Shown piece by piece: positions 26,563 through 35,454 of a DNA stretch of 64,000 bases. Position 1 is the stretch's first letter; each line of letters opens with the position of its first letter. A program made the translations under genes and the position numbers. Source of the stretch: JBCBTJ01 sp039818665 (lineage in GTDB: Bacteria > Pseudomonadota > Alphaproteobacteria > Caulobacterales > Hyphomonadaceae); assembly GCA_039818665.1 (NCBI GenBank), contig JBCBTJ010000009.1, positions 1 through 64,000 on the forward strand. The letters are read 5' to 3'. The notes under the pieces were generated by a model that saw only the letters and a program-made list of their open reading frames with translations, did no database searches and was not told the origin of the DNA.

Positions 26563-27522
26563 ATGACACAAGAGACGCTGACGCCGCTGCTGGCGGACTC
26601 CATGGCGAGGGTGACCGAAGTCGCAGCGATCGCGGCGTCCAAGCTTGTCGGCCGCGGGGATGAGAAGGCCGCCGACGCCGCAGCGGTGGACGCGATGCGC
26701 ACCGCTTTGAACGGCATCGAAATGCGCGGCCGCATCGTCATTGGAGAGGGCGAGCGCGATGAAGCGCCCATGCTCTATATCGGCGAAGAAGTGGGCACGG
26801 GGCAGGGCGATGAGATCGACATCGCTTTGGATCCGTTGGAAGGCACGACTCTGACCGCAAAAGCGATGGCCAATGCGCTCGCGGTGCTGGCGGTCTCGCC
26901 GCGCGGCGGGCTGCTGCACGCGCCTGACGTTTATATGGACAAAATCGCGATCGGACCCGGCTTTCCGGAGGGGCTGGTGGATCTCGACGCCACCCCGGCT
27001 GACAATGCGAAAGCCATCGCCGAGTTCAAAGGCTGCGATATCACGGATGTGACGGTTTGCGTCCTCGATCGTCCCCGTCACAGCGACATCATTCAAAGCC
27101 TGCGCGGGGCCGGCGCTCGGATCGCGCTGATCTCCGACGGCGATGTGGCGGGCGTCATCAACACGACGGATCCTGCGACGGGCATTGATCTGTATGTCGG
27201 CCAGGGCGGCGCGCCGGAGGGCGTTCTCGCGGCGGCGGCGCTAAAGTGTGTCGGCGGCCAAATGCAAGGCCGCTTGCATTTCCGCAACGACGATGAACGC
27301 GGGCGGGCGCATCGCGTAGGCATCACGGACCTCGACCAACGCTACGACCTCAACGAACTCGCCTCCGGCGAAACGGTGTTCTGCGCGACGGGCGTCACCA
27401 AGGGTGGCTTGCTCGACGGGGTGACGGCTCAATCCGGCGAGGTGCGCACGCACACCCTCGTTATGACCTCGAGCGATAAGATGGTTCGTTACATTCGCTC
27501 CCATCGGCGCGCGGACGCCTAG
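26563..27522 (+). CDS. glpX: Class II fructose-1,6-bisphosphatase
   Basis: 319 aa. It hydrolyses fructose 1,6-bisphosphate in gluconeogenesis. Family marks: RIVIGEGERDEAPMLYIGEE, read from about 53 to 72, the metal-binding DPLEGTT, DRPRHSDI, and VYVGQGGAPEG-like YVGQGGAPEGVLAAAALKC further on. AGAGGGG precedes the ATG. It lies between hom and recJ, an arrangement seen across alphaproteobacteria, with only 6 bp to recJ. Confidence 0.94.
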   Translation: MTQETLTPLLADSMARVTEVAAIAASKLVGRGDEKAADAAAVDAMRTALNGIEMRGRIVIGEGERDEAPMLYIGEEVGTGQGDEIDIALDPLEGTTLTAKAMANALAVLAVSPRGGLLHAPDVYMDKIAIGPGFPEGLVDLDATPADNAKAIAEFKGCDITDVTVCVLDRPRHSDIIQSLRGAGARIALISDGDVAGVINTTDPATGIDLYVGQGGAPEGVLAAAALKCVGGQMQGRLHFRNDDERGRAHRVGITDLDQRYDLNELASGETVFCATGVTKGGLLDGVTAQSGEVRTHTLVMTSSDKMVRYIRSHRRADA

Positions 27523-27528
27523 CACGCT

Positions 27529-29304
27529 GTGGCGACCGACCACCTGCTCGGCGTTTCGGCATCGCTGACGGGGCGGTATTGGACCTTGGCGGAGGTCGAC
27601 GACGCGGCGACGCGGAAGCTCGCCGCCGCGGCTGATGCGCCTGATCTGATCGCGCGCCTGATGGCGCAGCGCGGCGTCGACCCTTCCGAGGCGGAGCGCT
27701 TTTTGAAGCCCACGCTTCGAGATTTTTTCCCAGACCCGTCCAGCTTCGCGGACATGGATCGAGCCGCCGAGCTGACGCTCGACGCCATTCTCGAAGACAA
27801 GCGTGTCACAGTCTTCGCCGATTATGACGTCGATGGCGGCACGGCGTCGGCCATTCTCGCCCGCTACTTTCGCGCCTGGGGCCGTGAGCTTGGCCTTTAC
27901 GTGCCCGACCGGCTCACCGAAGGATACGGCCCGTCGCCCGAGGCGTTTCGGAACCTAAAGATTAGCGGCGCGGAACTGGTGATAACCGTAGATTGCGGCG
28001 CGGCTGCACGCGAAGCGCTCGATGAGGCGCAGCGGATCGAGCTTCCGGTCATCGTCCTCGACCACCATTTGATGCATGGTGGATTGCCGCCAGCCGCAGC
28101 ATTGGTGAACCCCAATCGCCCAGATTGCGGGTCAGGCTGCGGTCATCTGGCGGGCGCCGGCGTCGCCTATGTCTTCGCCGCTGCCGTGAACAGGCTCGCC
28201 AAGCAGCGTGGCGTGGCGCCGGAGGCCGGCCTGCCGGATCTTCTGCAGTGGCTGGACCTCTGCGCGCTCGGCACGCTCTGCGACATGGCCCCGCTAAAGG
28301 GTGTGAACCGGGCCTTCGCAATCCAAGGCCTGAAGATCATGGCGCGCGGCGAAAACCCCGGCTTACGGGCTCTGGCCGATGTCGCCGGCATTGGCGCGAT
28401 CAATAGCGTTTATCACGCCACCTTCATGCTCGGTCCGCGTCTCAACGCCGGCGGCCGCATTGGTGATCCATGGCTGGCGGCCAAGCTGCTCGCCGTGGAC
28501 GACCGCGCGGAGGCGATTGCGCTCGCTGAGCGCCTGCACGCTTTGAATGATGAGCGAAAAGCGGTCGAGGCTGAGATCCTACAACAGGCGGAAGCGCAGG
28601 CGAGCAAGCAATTGGAGGATGACCCGGGCCTCTCGGCGATCGTCGCCGCAGGGGAAGGCTGGCATCCCGGCGTGATCGGTATCGTCGCCGGACGCTTGAA
28701 AGACAAATTCCACCTCCCGGCCGTTGCAATCGGCTGGGGAGACGGGCTCGGCCCAGTTGCCAAGGGCTCCGCGCGCTCGGTCAGCGGCGTCAACATTGGC
28801 GACGCCATTTCCAAGGCGGCGTCCAACGGCGTGATCCTATCGGGCGGAGGCCACGCCATGGCTGGTGGTCTCAGCCTTCACCCCGAACAGGTTTCGGATT
28901 TCGCCGGTTGGCTGAACAATGAAGTTTCCCAAAACAGGATCGCCGTCGACGCAGCAAAGGAGCTCAAAGCCGACGCCATGCTGGGACCCGGCGCGGCGAC
29001 CGTTGAGTTCGCGGACGCTTTGGAGCGGATCGGCCCGTTCGGTGCGGGCGCGCCGCAACCGGTTTTCGCCATCGCCGATGTGACCATTGCGAGCGCCCGG
29101 CGCATCGGCGCAAACCATGTTCGTTTCACCGCCGAAGACGCGAGCGGTCGATTGGACGGGGTCGCATGGCGCGTCGCCGATACCGACCTGGGGCAGGCGT
29201 TGCTGGCGCGTGAACGCCTTCATCTGGCTGGTCGAATAAAGGCGGACGAGTGGAACGGCCGCCGCCGCGTCCAGTTCGAGTTGGCTGACGCTGCGCGCGC
29301 ATAA
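27529..29304 (+). CDS. recJ: Single-stranded-DNA-specific exonuclease RecJ
   Basis: 591 aa, GTG start 6 bp after glpX. A 5'-3' ssDNA exonuclease used in recombination and mismatch repair. DHH-family metal motifs are present: FADYDVDGGTASAIL (motif I), VITVDCGAAA (motif II), VIVLDHHLMHGGLP (the DHH motif), and the DHHA1 GSGGGHAMAGG-like SGGGHAMAGGLSLHPE. An OB domain forms the C-terminus. Normal length. Confidence 0.95.
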   Translation: MATDHLLGVSASLTGRYWTLAEVDDAATRKLAAAADAPDLIARLMAQRGVDPSEAERFLKPTLRDFFPDPSSFADMDRAAELTLDAILEDKRVTVFADYDVDGGTASAILARYFRAWGRELGLYVPDRLTEGYGPSPEAFRNLKISGAELVITVDCGAAAREALDEAQRIELPVIVLDHHLMHGGLPPAAALVNPNRPDCGSGCGHLAGAGVAYVFAAAVNRLAKQRGVAPEAGLPDLLQWLDLCALGTLCDMAPLKGVNRAFAIQGLKIMARGENPGLRALADVAGIGAINSVYHATFMLGPRLNAGGRIGDPWLAAKLLAVDDRAEAIALAERLHALNDERKAVEAEILQQAEAQASKQLEDDPGLSAIVAAGEGWHPGVIGIVAGRLKDKFHLPAVAIGWGDGLGPVAKGSARSVSGVNIGDAISKAASNGVILSGGGHAMAGGLSLHPEQVSDFAGWLNNEVSQNRIAVDAAKELKADAMLGPGAATVEFADALERIGPFGAGAPQPVFAIADVTIASARRIGANHVRFTAEDASGRLDGVAWRVADTDLGQALLARERLHLAGRIKADEWNGRRRVQFELADAARA

Positions 29305-29362
29305 AGCAGTGTGCTTGCGAGCGCGTGAATCCCCCGCTATATGCTCCCTCTCCAAACCAAGC

Positions 29363-29437
29363 GGTCCCTTCGTCTATCGGTTAGGACGCCAGGTTTTCAA
29401 CCTGGAAAGAGGGGTTCGATTCCCCTAGGGACTGCCA
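29363..29437 (+). tRNA. tRNA-Glu (anticodon TTC)
   Basis: 75 nt including the encoded CCA. Acceptor GGTCCCT pairs with AGGGACT; the anticodon stem is CCAGG/CCTGG with loop TTTTCAA and anticodon TTC at 29396-29398; the T arm is GGGG-TTCGATT-CCCC. It lies 58 bp after recJ. Confidence 0.97.
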
Positions 29438-29585
29438 GGTTGAGAGGCTCCTAAGCGCCGTGAAATGGGCGAATTCCGCGGTTTAGCTGGTCATCGTGGT
29501 GATTGCTTGCGGCGGGCGCTCGGGTGGATCGTGACATCGTCGCTCAAGAGCTTTAGATTCAGGCGCAAGGGGAAACTGGGCGCTG

Positions 29586-30113
29586 ATGCACGATACCTTT
29601 CATCCGGATGAGGCGGACGGCGACGTAGAGACAGTTGTCGTCGCTGGGCGAGTCAAATGGTTTGATACCGCCAAAGGCTACGGCTTCGTCGTGCCGGACG
29701 AAGGCGATTCTTCCGGTATTTCCGAAGACATAATGCTGCACATCAGCGCGCTGCGGAAAATCGACGAGTCCACCGCCGATGAAGGCGCGCGGATCTCCTG
29801 CGAAGCAGTCCGGCGCGATCGCGGCTGGCAGGTCGCTCAGATCTTGGAAATGGACCGCCCGAACGCCTCGGTCGTTGAGGAAGGCGACGCCTTGCTGAGT
29901 TTTGAACCGGCCATTGTGAAATGGTTCGATCGAAACAAAGGCTATGGCTTCGTCCAGAGACCGGGCGGCAAGGAAGACATATTCCTGCACATCGTCGTGC
30001 TTCGCCGGGCGGGGTTCGACGACATCGCCGATGGGACTGAATTGAATATCCGCGTCCAACGCGGACCTAAAGGCGAAAATGTCGCCATGGTGAAACCGGC
30101 GAGCGAGGCCTGA
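29586..30113 (+). CDS. Protein with two cold-shock domains
   Basis: 175 aa. Two CspA-like domains in tandem: the first (about 20-90) has VKWFDTAKGYGFVVPD (RNP1) and DIMLHISALRK (RNP2); the second (about 108-172) has VKWFDRNKGYGFVQRP and DIFLHIVVLRRAG. Each is a single-stranded RNA/DNA-binding beta-barrel acting as an RNA chaperone. Double-domain CSD proteins of about this size are common in alphaproteobacteria. The stop TGA forms part of a TGATCC motif noted separately. Confidence 0.9.
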   Translation: MHDTFHPDEADGDVETVVVAGRVKWFDTAKGYGFVVPDEGDSSGISEDIMLHISALRKIDESTADEGARISCEAVRRDRGWQVAQILEMDRPNASVVEEGDALLSFEPAIVKWFDRNKGYGFVQRPGGKEDIFLHIVVLRRAGFDDIADGTELNIRVQRGPKGENVAMVKPASEA

Positions 30114-30158
30114 TCCTTTCGGTTGCCTCGGCTGTATCGCTTATCTAGACCTCTTATC

Positions 30159-30617
30159 ATGCTCAAGCTTGTCTCGCTCGTTATCGCCGTCACCGTCTCA
30201 GCCGCGTCGGCGGCCGCTCAGCTATCGGAGCTCAAAATCGAAAGCGGCGATGCGGTTCACCTGTTTCAGGTGGAGCTGGCGGATGATCCCGAAGAGATTT
30301 CGCGCGGCCTAATGGACCGCTTAGAGCTTCCAGCCGATCACGGCATGATTTTTGATTTCGGCGCGCCCCGAGAGGCGACGATGTGGATGAAAAACACACC
30401 CTTGCCGCTCGACATGCTGTTTATCGCTCCTGACGGCACCGTCTTAGCGATTGCAAAAAACACGGTCCCGTTCTCCGAGCGCATCGTGAATCCGGGCGTG
30501 CCCGTCAAATCTGTGTTGGAGCTCAATGCGGGGACGTCGGACGCGCTCGGAATCGCGCCGGGCGACAAGGTGATCCACACCGTCTTCAGCAATACTGAGA
30601 ATGAAGGCGGCGACTGA
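30159..30617 (+). CDS. DUF192 exported protein
   Basis: 152 aa. A signal peptide (about 1-20, ending ASAAA) is followed by a DUF192 domain: ISRGLMDRLELPADHGMIFDFG, read over about 47-68, MWMKNTPLPLDMLFI, VLELNAGTSDALGIAPGD. The family is an uncharacterised periplasmic or secreted beta-rich domain. The ATG at 30159 yields the signal peptide; the frame is open 12 codons upstream, but that part is not signal-like. Its last 17 bp overlap the next gene. Confidence 0.82.
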   Translation: MLKLVSLVIAVTVSAASAAAQLSELKIESGDAVHLFQVELADDPEEISRGLMDRLELPADHGMIFDFGAPREATMWMKNTPLPLDMLFIAPDGTVLAIAKNTVPFSERIVNPGVPVKSVLELNAGTSDALGIAPGDKVIHTVFSNTENEGGD

Positions 30618-31050
30618 CTCGGACCGACATGGTAAGCCGCCCGAGGGGTTTAAGATCTCCGAAGGGCGGGGGCCGTTCACGACTCACAACGGCCCTGTAT
30701 ATCGCGCCGTCGAGCGCGGCGATCATCGATCGGGATTGATCGTCCTAGACCGTCATTGCAACGGAATGGGCATCTTGCATGGCGGCATGGCCTCGGCCTT
30801 CGCGGACGGCGCCTTGGCATGGGGCATATGGGGCCTCGTCGGTCGCTCCGGCGTCACACTCAAACTCAATATGACGTTCATGGAGGCAGTCCGTGAAGGC
30901 GACTGGTTGGAAGCCCGGCCGCGCGTCACGGGCATTGTCGGCGACATAGTTCACGCTAGCGCCGATCTCGTAGTGGGATCGGAAAAGCTCAGCGCTCGGG
31001 CGGACGCCGTGTTTCGCGCCCGACCGAAACCAGCACGCGCGCAGGCGTAA
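30601..31050 (+). CDS. PaaI-type hotdog thioesterase
   Basis: 149 aa single hotdog domain. The family motif HGGMASAFADGALAW follows MGILHGG, and VTLKLNMTFMEAVREGDWLEA is typical of PaaI/YbgC-like acyl-CoA thioesterases. It hydrolyses an unidentified acyl-CoA. It overlaps the DUF192 gene by 17 bp, so the two are likely cotranscribed. Confidence 0.82.
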   Translation: MKAATDSDRHGKPPEGFKISEGRGPFTTHNGPVYRAVERGDHRSGLIVLDRHCNGMGILHGGMASAFADGALAWGIWGLVGRSGVTLKLNMTFMEAVREGDWLEARPRVTGIVGDIVHASADLVVGSEKLSARADAVFRARPKPARAQA

Positions 31051-31239
31051 CCTGATCGGCTGACTCTTGAAGTGACCTCTCGTGCCAGCGCGACCGGGCC
31101 GTCGCCATCGCAGCGATCACGCTAGCGAGGTGTGGGTCACAGCATGCTGATCAAGCTGACCGCGCGTTTTTGGGGTTCTGTACGTTTGTGCATTGCGAAG
31201 CGCCCTGAAAGCCCGCTATTGCTTGGCTCGGCCGACGGT

Positions 31240-31316
31240 CGGAGCGTGGCGCAGCCTGGTAGCGCACCTGGTTTGGGACCAGGGGGTCGGAGGTTCGAAT
31301 CCTCTCGCTCCGACCA
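31240..31316 (+). tRNA. tRNA-Pro (anticodon TGG)
   Basis: 77 nt including CCA. Acceptor CGGAGCG pairs with CGCTCCG; the anticodon stem CCTGG/CCAGG encloses loop TTTGGGA with anticodon TGG at 31274-31276; the T loop is TTCGAAT. The NDUFS4-type gene begins 26 bp downstream. Confidence 0.97.
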
Positions 31317-31342
31317 GCGGCGGATCTCAGAGGAGACGATCC

Positions 31343-31648
31343 ATGACAGCCAGAATCTACAAGCCGGCCAAAACCGCCATGCAGTCGGGGCGGGCGAAAA
31401 CGGCCGATTGGGTTTTGGTGTTTGAAAGCGCCGGCGAGCGGCGTTCAGATCCGCTTATGGGATGGACATCAATCGACGACACCGACGGTCAGGTGCGAAT
31501 TACATTCGAGACCCGTGAACAAGCAATCGCTTATGCTAAAAGGGAAGGATTGGCGTTTACGGTGGAAGAGCCGCGCGACGCTAAGCGGCTTGTGAAATCC
31601 TATTCGGCGAATTTCGACGCCGCTCGAAAGCAGCCCTGGACTCACTAG
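31343..31648 (+). CDS. NDUFS4-type accessory subunit of respiratory complex I
   Basis: 101 aa. TARIYKPAKTAMQSGRAKT, DPLMGWTSIDDT, VRITFETREQAIAYA and the PWTH C-terminus match the 18-kDa/AQDQ (NDUFS4) family, an accessory subunit found in alphaproteobacterial and mitochondrial NADH dehydrogenase. AGGAG lies seven bases before the ATG at 31343. The frame is open 50 codons upstream but runs through tRNA-Pro. The gene sits between tRNA-Pro and tRNA-Arg, away from any nuo cluster in the window. Confidence 0.9.
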   Translation: MTARIYKPAKTAMQSGRAKTADWVLVFESAGERRSDPLMGWTSIDDTDGQVRITFETREQAIAYAKREGLAFTVEEPRDAKRLVKSYSANFDAARKQPWTH

Positions 31649-31658
31649 CTCAGGAGCG

Positions 31659-31735
31659 GGCCCCTTAGCTCAACTGGATAGAGCACCGGACTTCTAATCC
31701 GACGGTTGCAGGTTCGAGTCCTGCAGGGGTCGCCA
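31659..31735 (+). tRNA. tRNA-Arg (anticodon TCT)
   Basis: 77 nt including CCA. Acceptor GGCCCCT pairs with AGGGGTC (one G-T pair); D stem GCTC/GAGC; anticodon loop CTTCTAA with anticodon TCT at 31693-31695; T arm GCAGG-TTCGAGT-CCTGC. The 27-43 position of the anticodon stem is a C-A mismatch. Confidence 0.95.
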
Positions 31736-31750
31736 TCGCGCGTCGACCGG

Positions 31751-31792
31751 GGGCGCAATGCGAAAGCGCCCGAACGACGAACGTCCGGGCGC
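31751..31792. terminator. Overlapping hairpins between tRNA-Arg and the Gly/Phe-rich gene
   Basis: GGGCGC (31751-31756) can pair with GCGCCC (31766-31771), or GCGCCCG (31766-31772) can pair with CGGGCGC (31786-31792). The two are mutually exclusive. They lie between convergent transcription units and may terminate either, but neither side has a real T-tract. Confidence 0.35.
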
Positions 31793-31812
31793 GAAACGTC
31801 TGCGATGAGCGG

Positions 31813-32214
31813 CTAGTATTTCTTCACGAAGCCGCGGCTGTGGAAGCCTTTCCCGTGAAAGCCCTTGCCGTGGTAGAAGCCTTTGCCGGCGAAGCCGCGG
31901 CCATGGAAGCCCTTGCCGCGGAAGCCTTTCTTAAAGCCGCCATGAGCGCCGAAACGCTTGCCGTGAAAGCCGCGGCTGCGGAAGCCCCGTCCGCCGCGGA
32001 AGCCCCGTCCGCCGCGGAACCCGCGCCCGCCTCTAAAGCCGCGTCCACGGAAGCCGCGGACTTCGACCACTTTGACGTCGCTTTGCTGGAAGACAGTCTG
32101 TTGAACAATGGGGGTGGAAGCGTTGACGCCTTCAGCGGCGGCCGAGGGAGCGAACACAGCCGCCGCCATGGTGAGAGCGCCCGCGATCGTGGCGACTGGA
32201 ATGATCTTGGTCAT
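31813..32214 (-). CDS. Secreted Gly/Phe/Arg-rich repeat protein
   Basis: 133 aa. A signal peptide (1-27, ending APSAAA) is followed by a 20-residue spacer and then by residues 53-129 built of short units of the type RGF, RGGRGF, HGKGF, HGRGF: about 14 Gly-Phe steps with basic residues, ending VKKY. No cysteine. The coding DNA holds two exact 18-bp tandem units (31981-32016) and a third diverged one. AGGAGA precedes the ATG. I do not know a family; the composition suggests a disordered, highly basic surface or periplasmic protein. Composition bias makes database matches unreliable. Confidence 0.75.
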   Translation of the reverse strand: MTKIIPVATIAGALTMAAAVFAPSAAAEGVNASTPIVQQTVFQQSDVKVVEVRGFRGRGFRGGRGFRGGRGFRGGRGFRSRGFHGKRFGAHGGFKKGFRGKGFHGRGFAGKGFYHGKGFHGKGFHSRGFVKKY

Positions 32215-32376
32215 TGTCGTTCTCCTATTGTTGCCGTGACGAGCGGGGCGCCCGCCTTGCCCCAAACAGCTAAGGAGAACCAAATCGGCGGCCACCCGCA
32301 ATGGACGCATAACCATCATGCGTTAGGGTGAGGGAATGATCACAAACGCTTCACAATAGGGCTAGCCGTTGTTGAA

Positions 32377-33534
32377 TTAGTCGGCGCGAACCAATCTCTC
32401 AAAAGCGCGCGCGAGATCGTCTTTTAGGTCCTCGATGTCTTCCAGTCCGACATGAAATCGGACGAGTTCGCCTCCGCTCGCTCCGGACCAATCTCCGGGG
32501 AGCCGCCTTAGATTGCGCGCCGGGATCGCGAGGCTCTCAAACCCTCCCCACGAGAAACCCAGGCCGAATAATTCCAAACCGTCAAAAAAGGCCGCCAGCC
32601 CCGTCTCGGAGGTCGGCTTCAACACCGCGCTGAACAAGCCGCTGCTTCCGGAGAAGTCGCGCGCCCAAATCTCATGATCTGGATGATCTGGGCGCGCCGG
32701 ATGCAAAATAAGCTCAACTTCAGATCGAACCGCCAACCAATCTGCGAGCGTGGAGGCTTGTTCTTGATGATGGTCTAGGCGCGTATGGAGCGTGCGCAAG
32801 CCACGAAGGAGGAGGGCGGCGTCGTCCGGGCTTGCGGAGAGCCCCCAATCTTGCGCGGTTCTTTCAATGAGGCGCGCCGTGCTTGGATCGCCGCTCATGA
32901 CGGCTCCGCCGAATGCGTCCGAGTGACCGCCGACATATTTGGTCAGAGCTTGTACCGAGACGTCGACACCCAGCGTCAACGGTTGGAGGAACACGCCCGC
33001 GCTCCAAGTGTTGTCGACGACCACGCGCACGTTGCGAGCTTTCGCGAATTCGACGATCCGGAGCAGATCAGGACACTCAAATGTCAAGGATCCTGGGGTT
33101 TCGAGAAAGACGGCCCGCGTTTTCGGAGTGAGCGCCGCTTCAAGCGCCTCGAAATCGCGGGGCGGGAAGAAGCTGGTCTCCACGCCCATCGCCTTGAGGC
33201 GCCGTTCGCAGAATCTGCGCGTTGGCCCGTATAGGCTGTCCTGAGCAACGATATGATCGCCGGATCTCGTAATTGAAGCGATCGCCAAGGCGCACGCCGT
33301 CAATCCGCTTGATGTGAGTTGAACCGCTTGCGCGTCCTCTAAATCACGAAGGGCGGCTTCCAACTCGCGATGAACGCTCAGCCCCATCCGGCCGTAGGTT
33401 TTTCCAGCCCCATAAAGCTCGTCGGAGGTGTCTAATAAGAGCGTGGAGCCGCGCTCTACCGGAGGGTTTACGGTGGGGTGAATGCGGCCGCCTTCGCGTT
33501 TGTGGATAAGGCGCGTCCGCGGTTTGCGCGTCAT
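32377..33534 (-). CDS. metC: Cystathionine beta-lyase
   Basis: 385 aa PLP enzyme of the Cys/Met metabolism family; it cleaves cystathionine to homocysteine, pyruvate and ammonia. The PLP lysine is in VQALTKYVGGHSD; TYGRMGLSVHRELEAAL, SSGLTACALAI and LETPGSLTFE are further family marks. The start ATG overlaps the sseA stop as ATGA, so translation is coupled. It is the last gene of cysK-sseA-metC. The frame is open 16 codons upstream, inside sseA. Confidence 0.9.
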   Translation of the reverse strand: MTRKPRTRLIHKREGGRIHPTVNPPVERGSTLLLDTSDELYGAGKTYGRMGLSVHRELEAALRDLEDAQAVQLTSSGLTACALAIASITRSGDHIVAQDSLYGPTRRFCERRLKAMGVETSFFPPRDFEALEAALTPKTRAVFLETPGSLTFECPDLLRIVEFAKARNVRVVVDNTWSAGVFLQPLTLGVDVSVQALTKYVGGHSDAFGGAVMSGDPSTARLIERTAQDWGLSASPDDAALLLRGLRTLHTRLDHHQEQASTLADWLAVRSEVELILHPARPDHPDHEIWARDFSGSSGLFSAVLKPTSETGLAAFFDGLELFGLGFSWGGFESLAIPARNLRRLPGDWSGASGGELVRFHVGLEDIEDLKDDLARAFERLVRAD

Positions 33535-34376
33535 GTATTGGTCTCGATGGGGCGGCTTTTGTCCGAAGCCCAATCCGCCCAAGATCCATCATAGACTGCG
33601 ACGTTCCAGTTTCCGAGGCGCGCCAAGGCTAGAGCCAGGACCGCGGCTGAAACGCCGGAGCCGCAGCTCGCAATCGTATCGGCGGTTGTGCTCGCGCCCG
33701 CGGCTTCAAATACGCTCCGAAGTTCGGCTTCACTCTTGAGGTGGCCATCAGTGTTCACGAGGCTGTCCGCCGGCACGTTCAAACTGCCCGGCATGTGTCC
33801 AGACGCCAGGTCCTCGCGTGGTTCCGGCGCGGCGCCGGAAAACCGTGCGGCGGGACGAGCGTCCAAGACTTGGCCCGCGCCGGCGGCCGCTGCGAAGGTC
33901 TGCGCGGCGTCCTTAATCAGGTCAGCGCGGCGCCGCGCTGTGTAATGTCGCTCGACCGGGATCGGCGGCAGATCCTCGACCTGTCCGCCCATCGCGGTCC
34001 AGCCTGAAAAGCCGCCATCCAGCACGAATATCTCTTCGTGTCCCATGGCTCGAAACATCCACCAGACGCGCGCCGAAGCGAAGAAATTGTTGGCGTCGTA
34101 AACGACTAGCCTATGCCCGTCGCCCAGCCCCAACCGTCTGACGCGGGATGAGAATTTCACCGCGTCCGGAAGCATGTGGGGCAATCCGGCGTCTGTGTCG
34201 GCGATCTCATCGATATCAAAAAAAACCGCTCCGGGAATGTGCGCTCGTTCGTAGCTTTGAAAGGCGGTCTCAGGCCGCGTTACCCAAGGACCGAACCACG
34301 TGGCGTCGATGACGCGAAGGTCAGGCGCTTGCAACTGATCTTTGAGCCAAGACGGCGATACGATCGGATCATTCAT
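33531..34376 (-). CDS. sseA: 3-mercaptopyruvate sulfurtransferase
   Basis: 281 aa with two rhodanese domains. The C-terminal catalytic loop is CGSGVSA, the mercaptopyruvate-type (CGSGVTA) rather than thiosulfate-type signature. The N-terminal domain (WFGPWVTRPETAFQSYERAH, read over residues 27-46, then GAVFFDIDEIAD) is inactive, as is usual. It transfers sulfur from 3-mercaptopyruvate to acceptors. It overlaps metC by 4 bp and starts 9 bp after cysK. Confidence 0.92.
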   Translation of the reverse strand: MNDPIVSPSWLKDQLQAPDLRVIDATWFGPWVTRPETAFQSYERAHIPGAVFFDIDEIADTDAGLPHMLPDAVKFSSRVRRLGLGDGHRLVVYDANNFFASARVWWMFRAMGHEEIFVLDGGFSGWTAMGGQVEDLPPIPVERHYTARRRADLIKDAAQTFAAAAGAGQVLDARPAARFSGAAPEPREDLASGHMPGSLNVPADSLVNTDGHLKSEAELRSVFEAAGASTTADTIASCGSGVSAAVLALALARLGNWNVAVYDGSWADWASDKSRPIETNT

Positions 34377-34385
34377 AGTCCTCGC

Positions 34386-35390
34386 CTAGGCCTCCAACCA
34401 ACTCGGCGTCGGTAAATCCTTCGAGCGAAGGAATTCCGGATTGAACAGTTTTGACTGATATCGGTTCCCATAGTCGCAGAGGATCGTCACGATCGTGTGC
34501 CCGGGACCAAGCTCCTTGGCGAGCTGAACGGCGCCCGCAATGTTGATGCCGGCCGACCCGCCTAGGCAGAGTCCCTCTTCTTGCACCAGATCGAAGAGTA
34601 TTTGTAGCGCATCCGCATCATGTATCCGATATGCGTGATCAACGACAACGTCCTGCAAGTTAGCGGTGATCCGCGATTGACCGATGCCTTCTGTGATCGA
34701 GGTGCCTTCGGCTTTCAGTTCTCCATTGGCGTAGTAACCGTATAGCGAAGCGCCGCCAGGATCGGCGATGCCGATCTGGATGTCAGGATTGCGCTCCTTG
34801 AGCGCCATGGAGACGCCGCCCAACGTGCCGCCGGAGCCGACGGCGCAGATGAACCCGTCGACGGCGCCGTCCAAATCGTTGAATATCTCAGGGCCGGTTG
34901 TCTCAAAGTGCGCGCGGCGGTTGGCGACGTTGTCGAATTGGTTCGCCCAGATCGCGCCGTTCGGTGTTGTTTCGTTCAACTCGTCAGCCAGGCGCCCGGA
35001 ATACTTCACGTAGTGATTGGGGTTCGCGTAGGGGACGGCGTCGACTTCCACGAGTTCGGCCCCCAACAGCCGGATCGCGTCTTTCTTCTCTTTGCTTTGG
35101 GTGCGCGGGAACACGATGACCGATTTATAGCCGAGCGCATTGCCGACAAGCGCAAGGCCGATGCCGGTGTTTCCGGCGGTGCCTTCGACGATCGTACCGC
35201 CCGGCCGCAATCGGCCCGTTTCCTCAGCGTCTCGAATGATGCCAAGGGCCGCCCTGTCCTTCACCGATTGTCCTGGATTAAGGAACTCGGCTTTGCCCAA
35301 TATCAGACAATCTGTCTCTTCAGATGCTCGCTTCAATTTGATCAAAGGCGTGTCGCCGATTGCGTCGACGACCGAGCCGTGAATCGCCAT
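34386..35390 (-). CDS. cysK: Cysteine synthase A (O-acetylserine sulfhydrylase)
   Basis: 334 aa fold-type II PLP enzyme; makes cysteine from O-acetylserine and sulfide. The PLP lysine is in NPGQSVKDRAALG; the substrate loop is EGTAGNTGIGLAL and the phosphate loop GSGGTLGG. The ATG at 35390 gives MAIHGSVVDAIGDTPLIKL; 39 upstream codons are open but overlap the divergent ChrR-like gene. It heads the cysK-sseA-metC operon, which supplies and distributes sulfur through cysteine and methionine. Confidence 0.93.
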   Translation of the reverse strand: MAIHGSVVDAIGDTPLIKLKRASEETDCLILGKAEFLNPGQSVKDRAALGIIRDAEETGRLRPGGTIVEGTAGNTGIGLALVGNALGYKSVIVFPRTQSKEKKDAIRLLGAELVEVDAVPYANPNHYVKYSGRLADELNETTPNGAIWANQFDNVANRRAHFETTGPEIFNDLDGAVDGFICAVGSGGTLGGVSMALKERNPDIQIGIADPGGASLYGYYANGELKAEGTSITEGIGQSRITANLQDVVVDHAYRIHDADALQILFDLVQEEGLCLGGSAGINIAGAVQLAKELGPGHTIVTILCDYGNRYQSKLFNPEFLRSKDLPTPSWLEA

Positions 35391-35454
35391 AGGGGCCCTC
35401 CGAATGTGCGCGGAGGCTAGGCGGGCCCGGGCTGTGGCGCAAGCGTTGCGAAAG

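Noticed and set aside
31193..31342. N-terminal extension of the NDUFS4-type protein
   Set aside because: It would translate tRNA-Pro; AGGAG and family alignment place the start at 31343.
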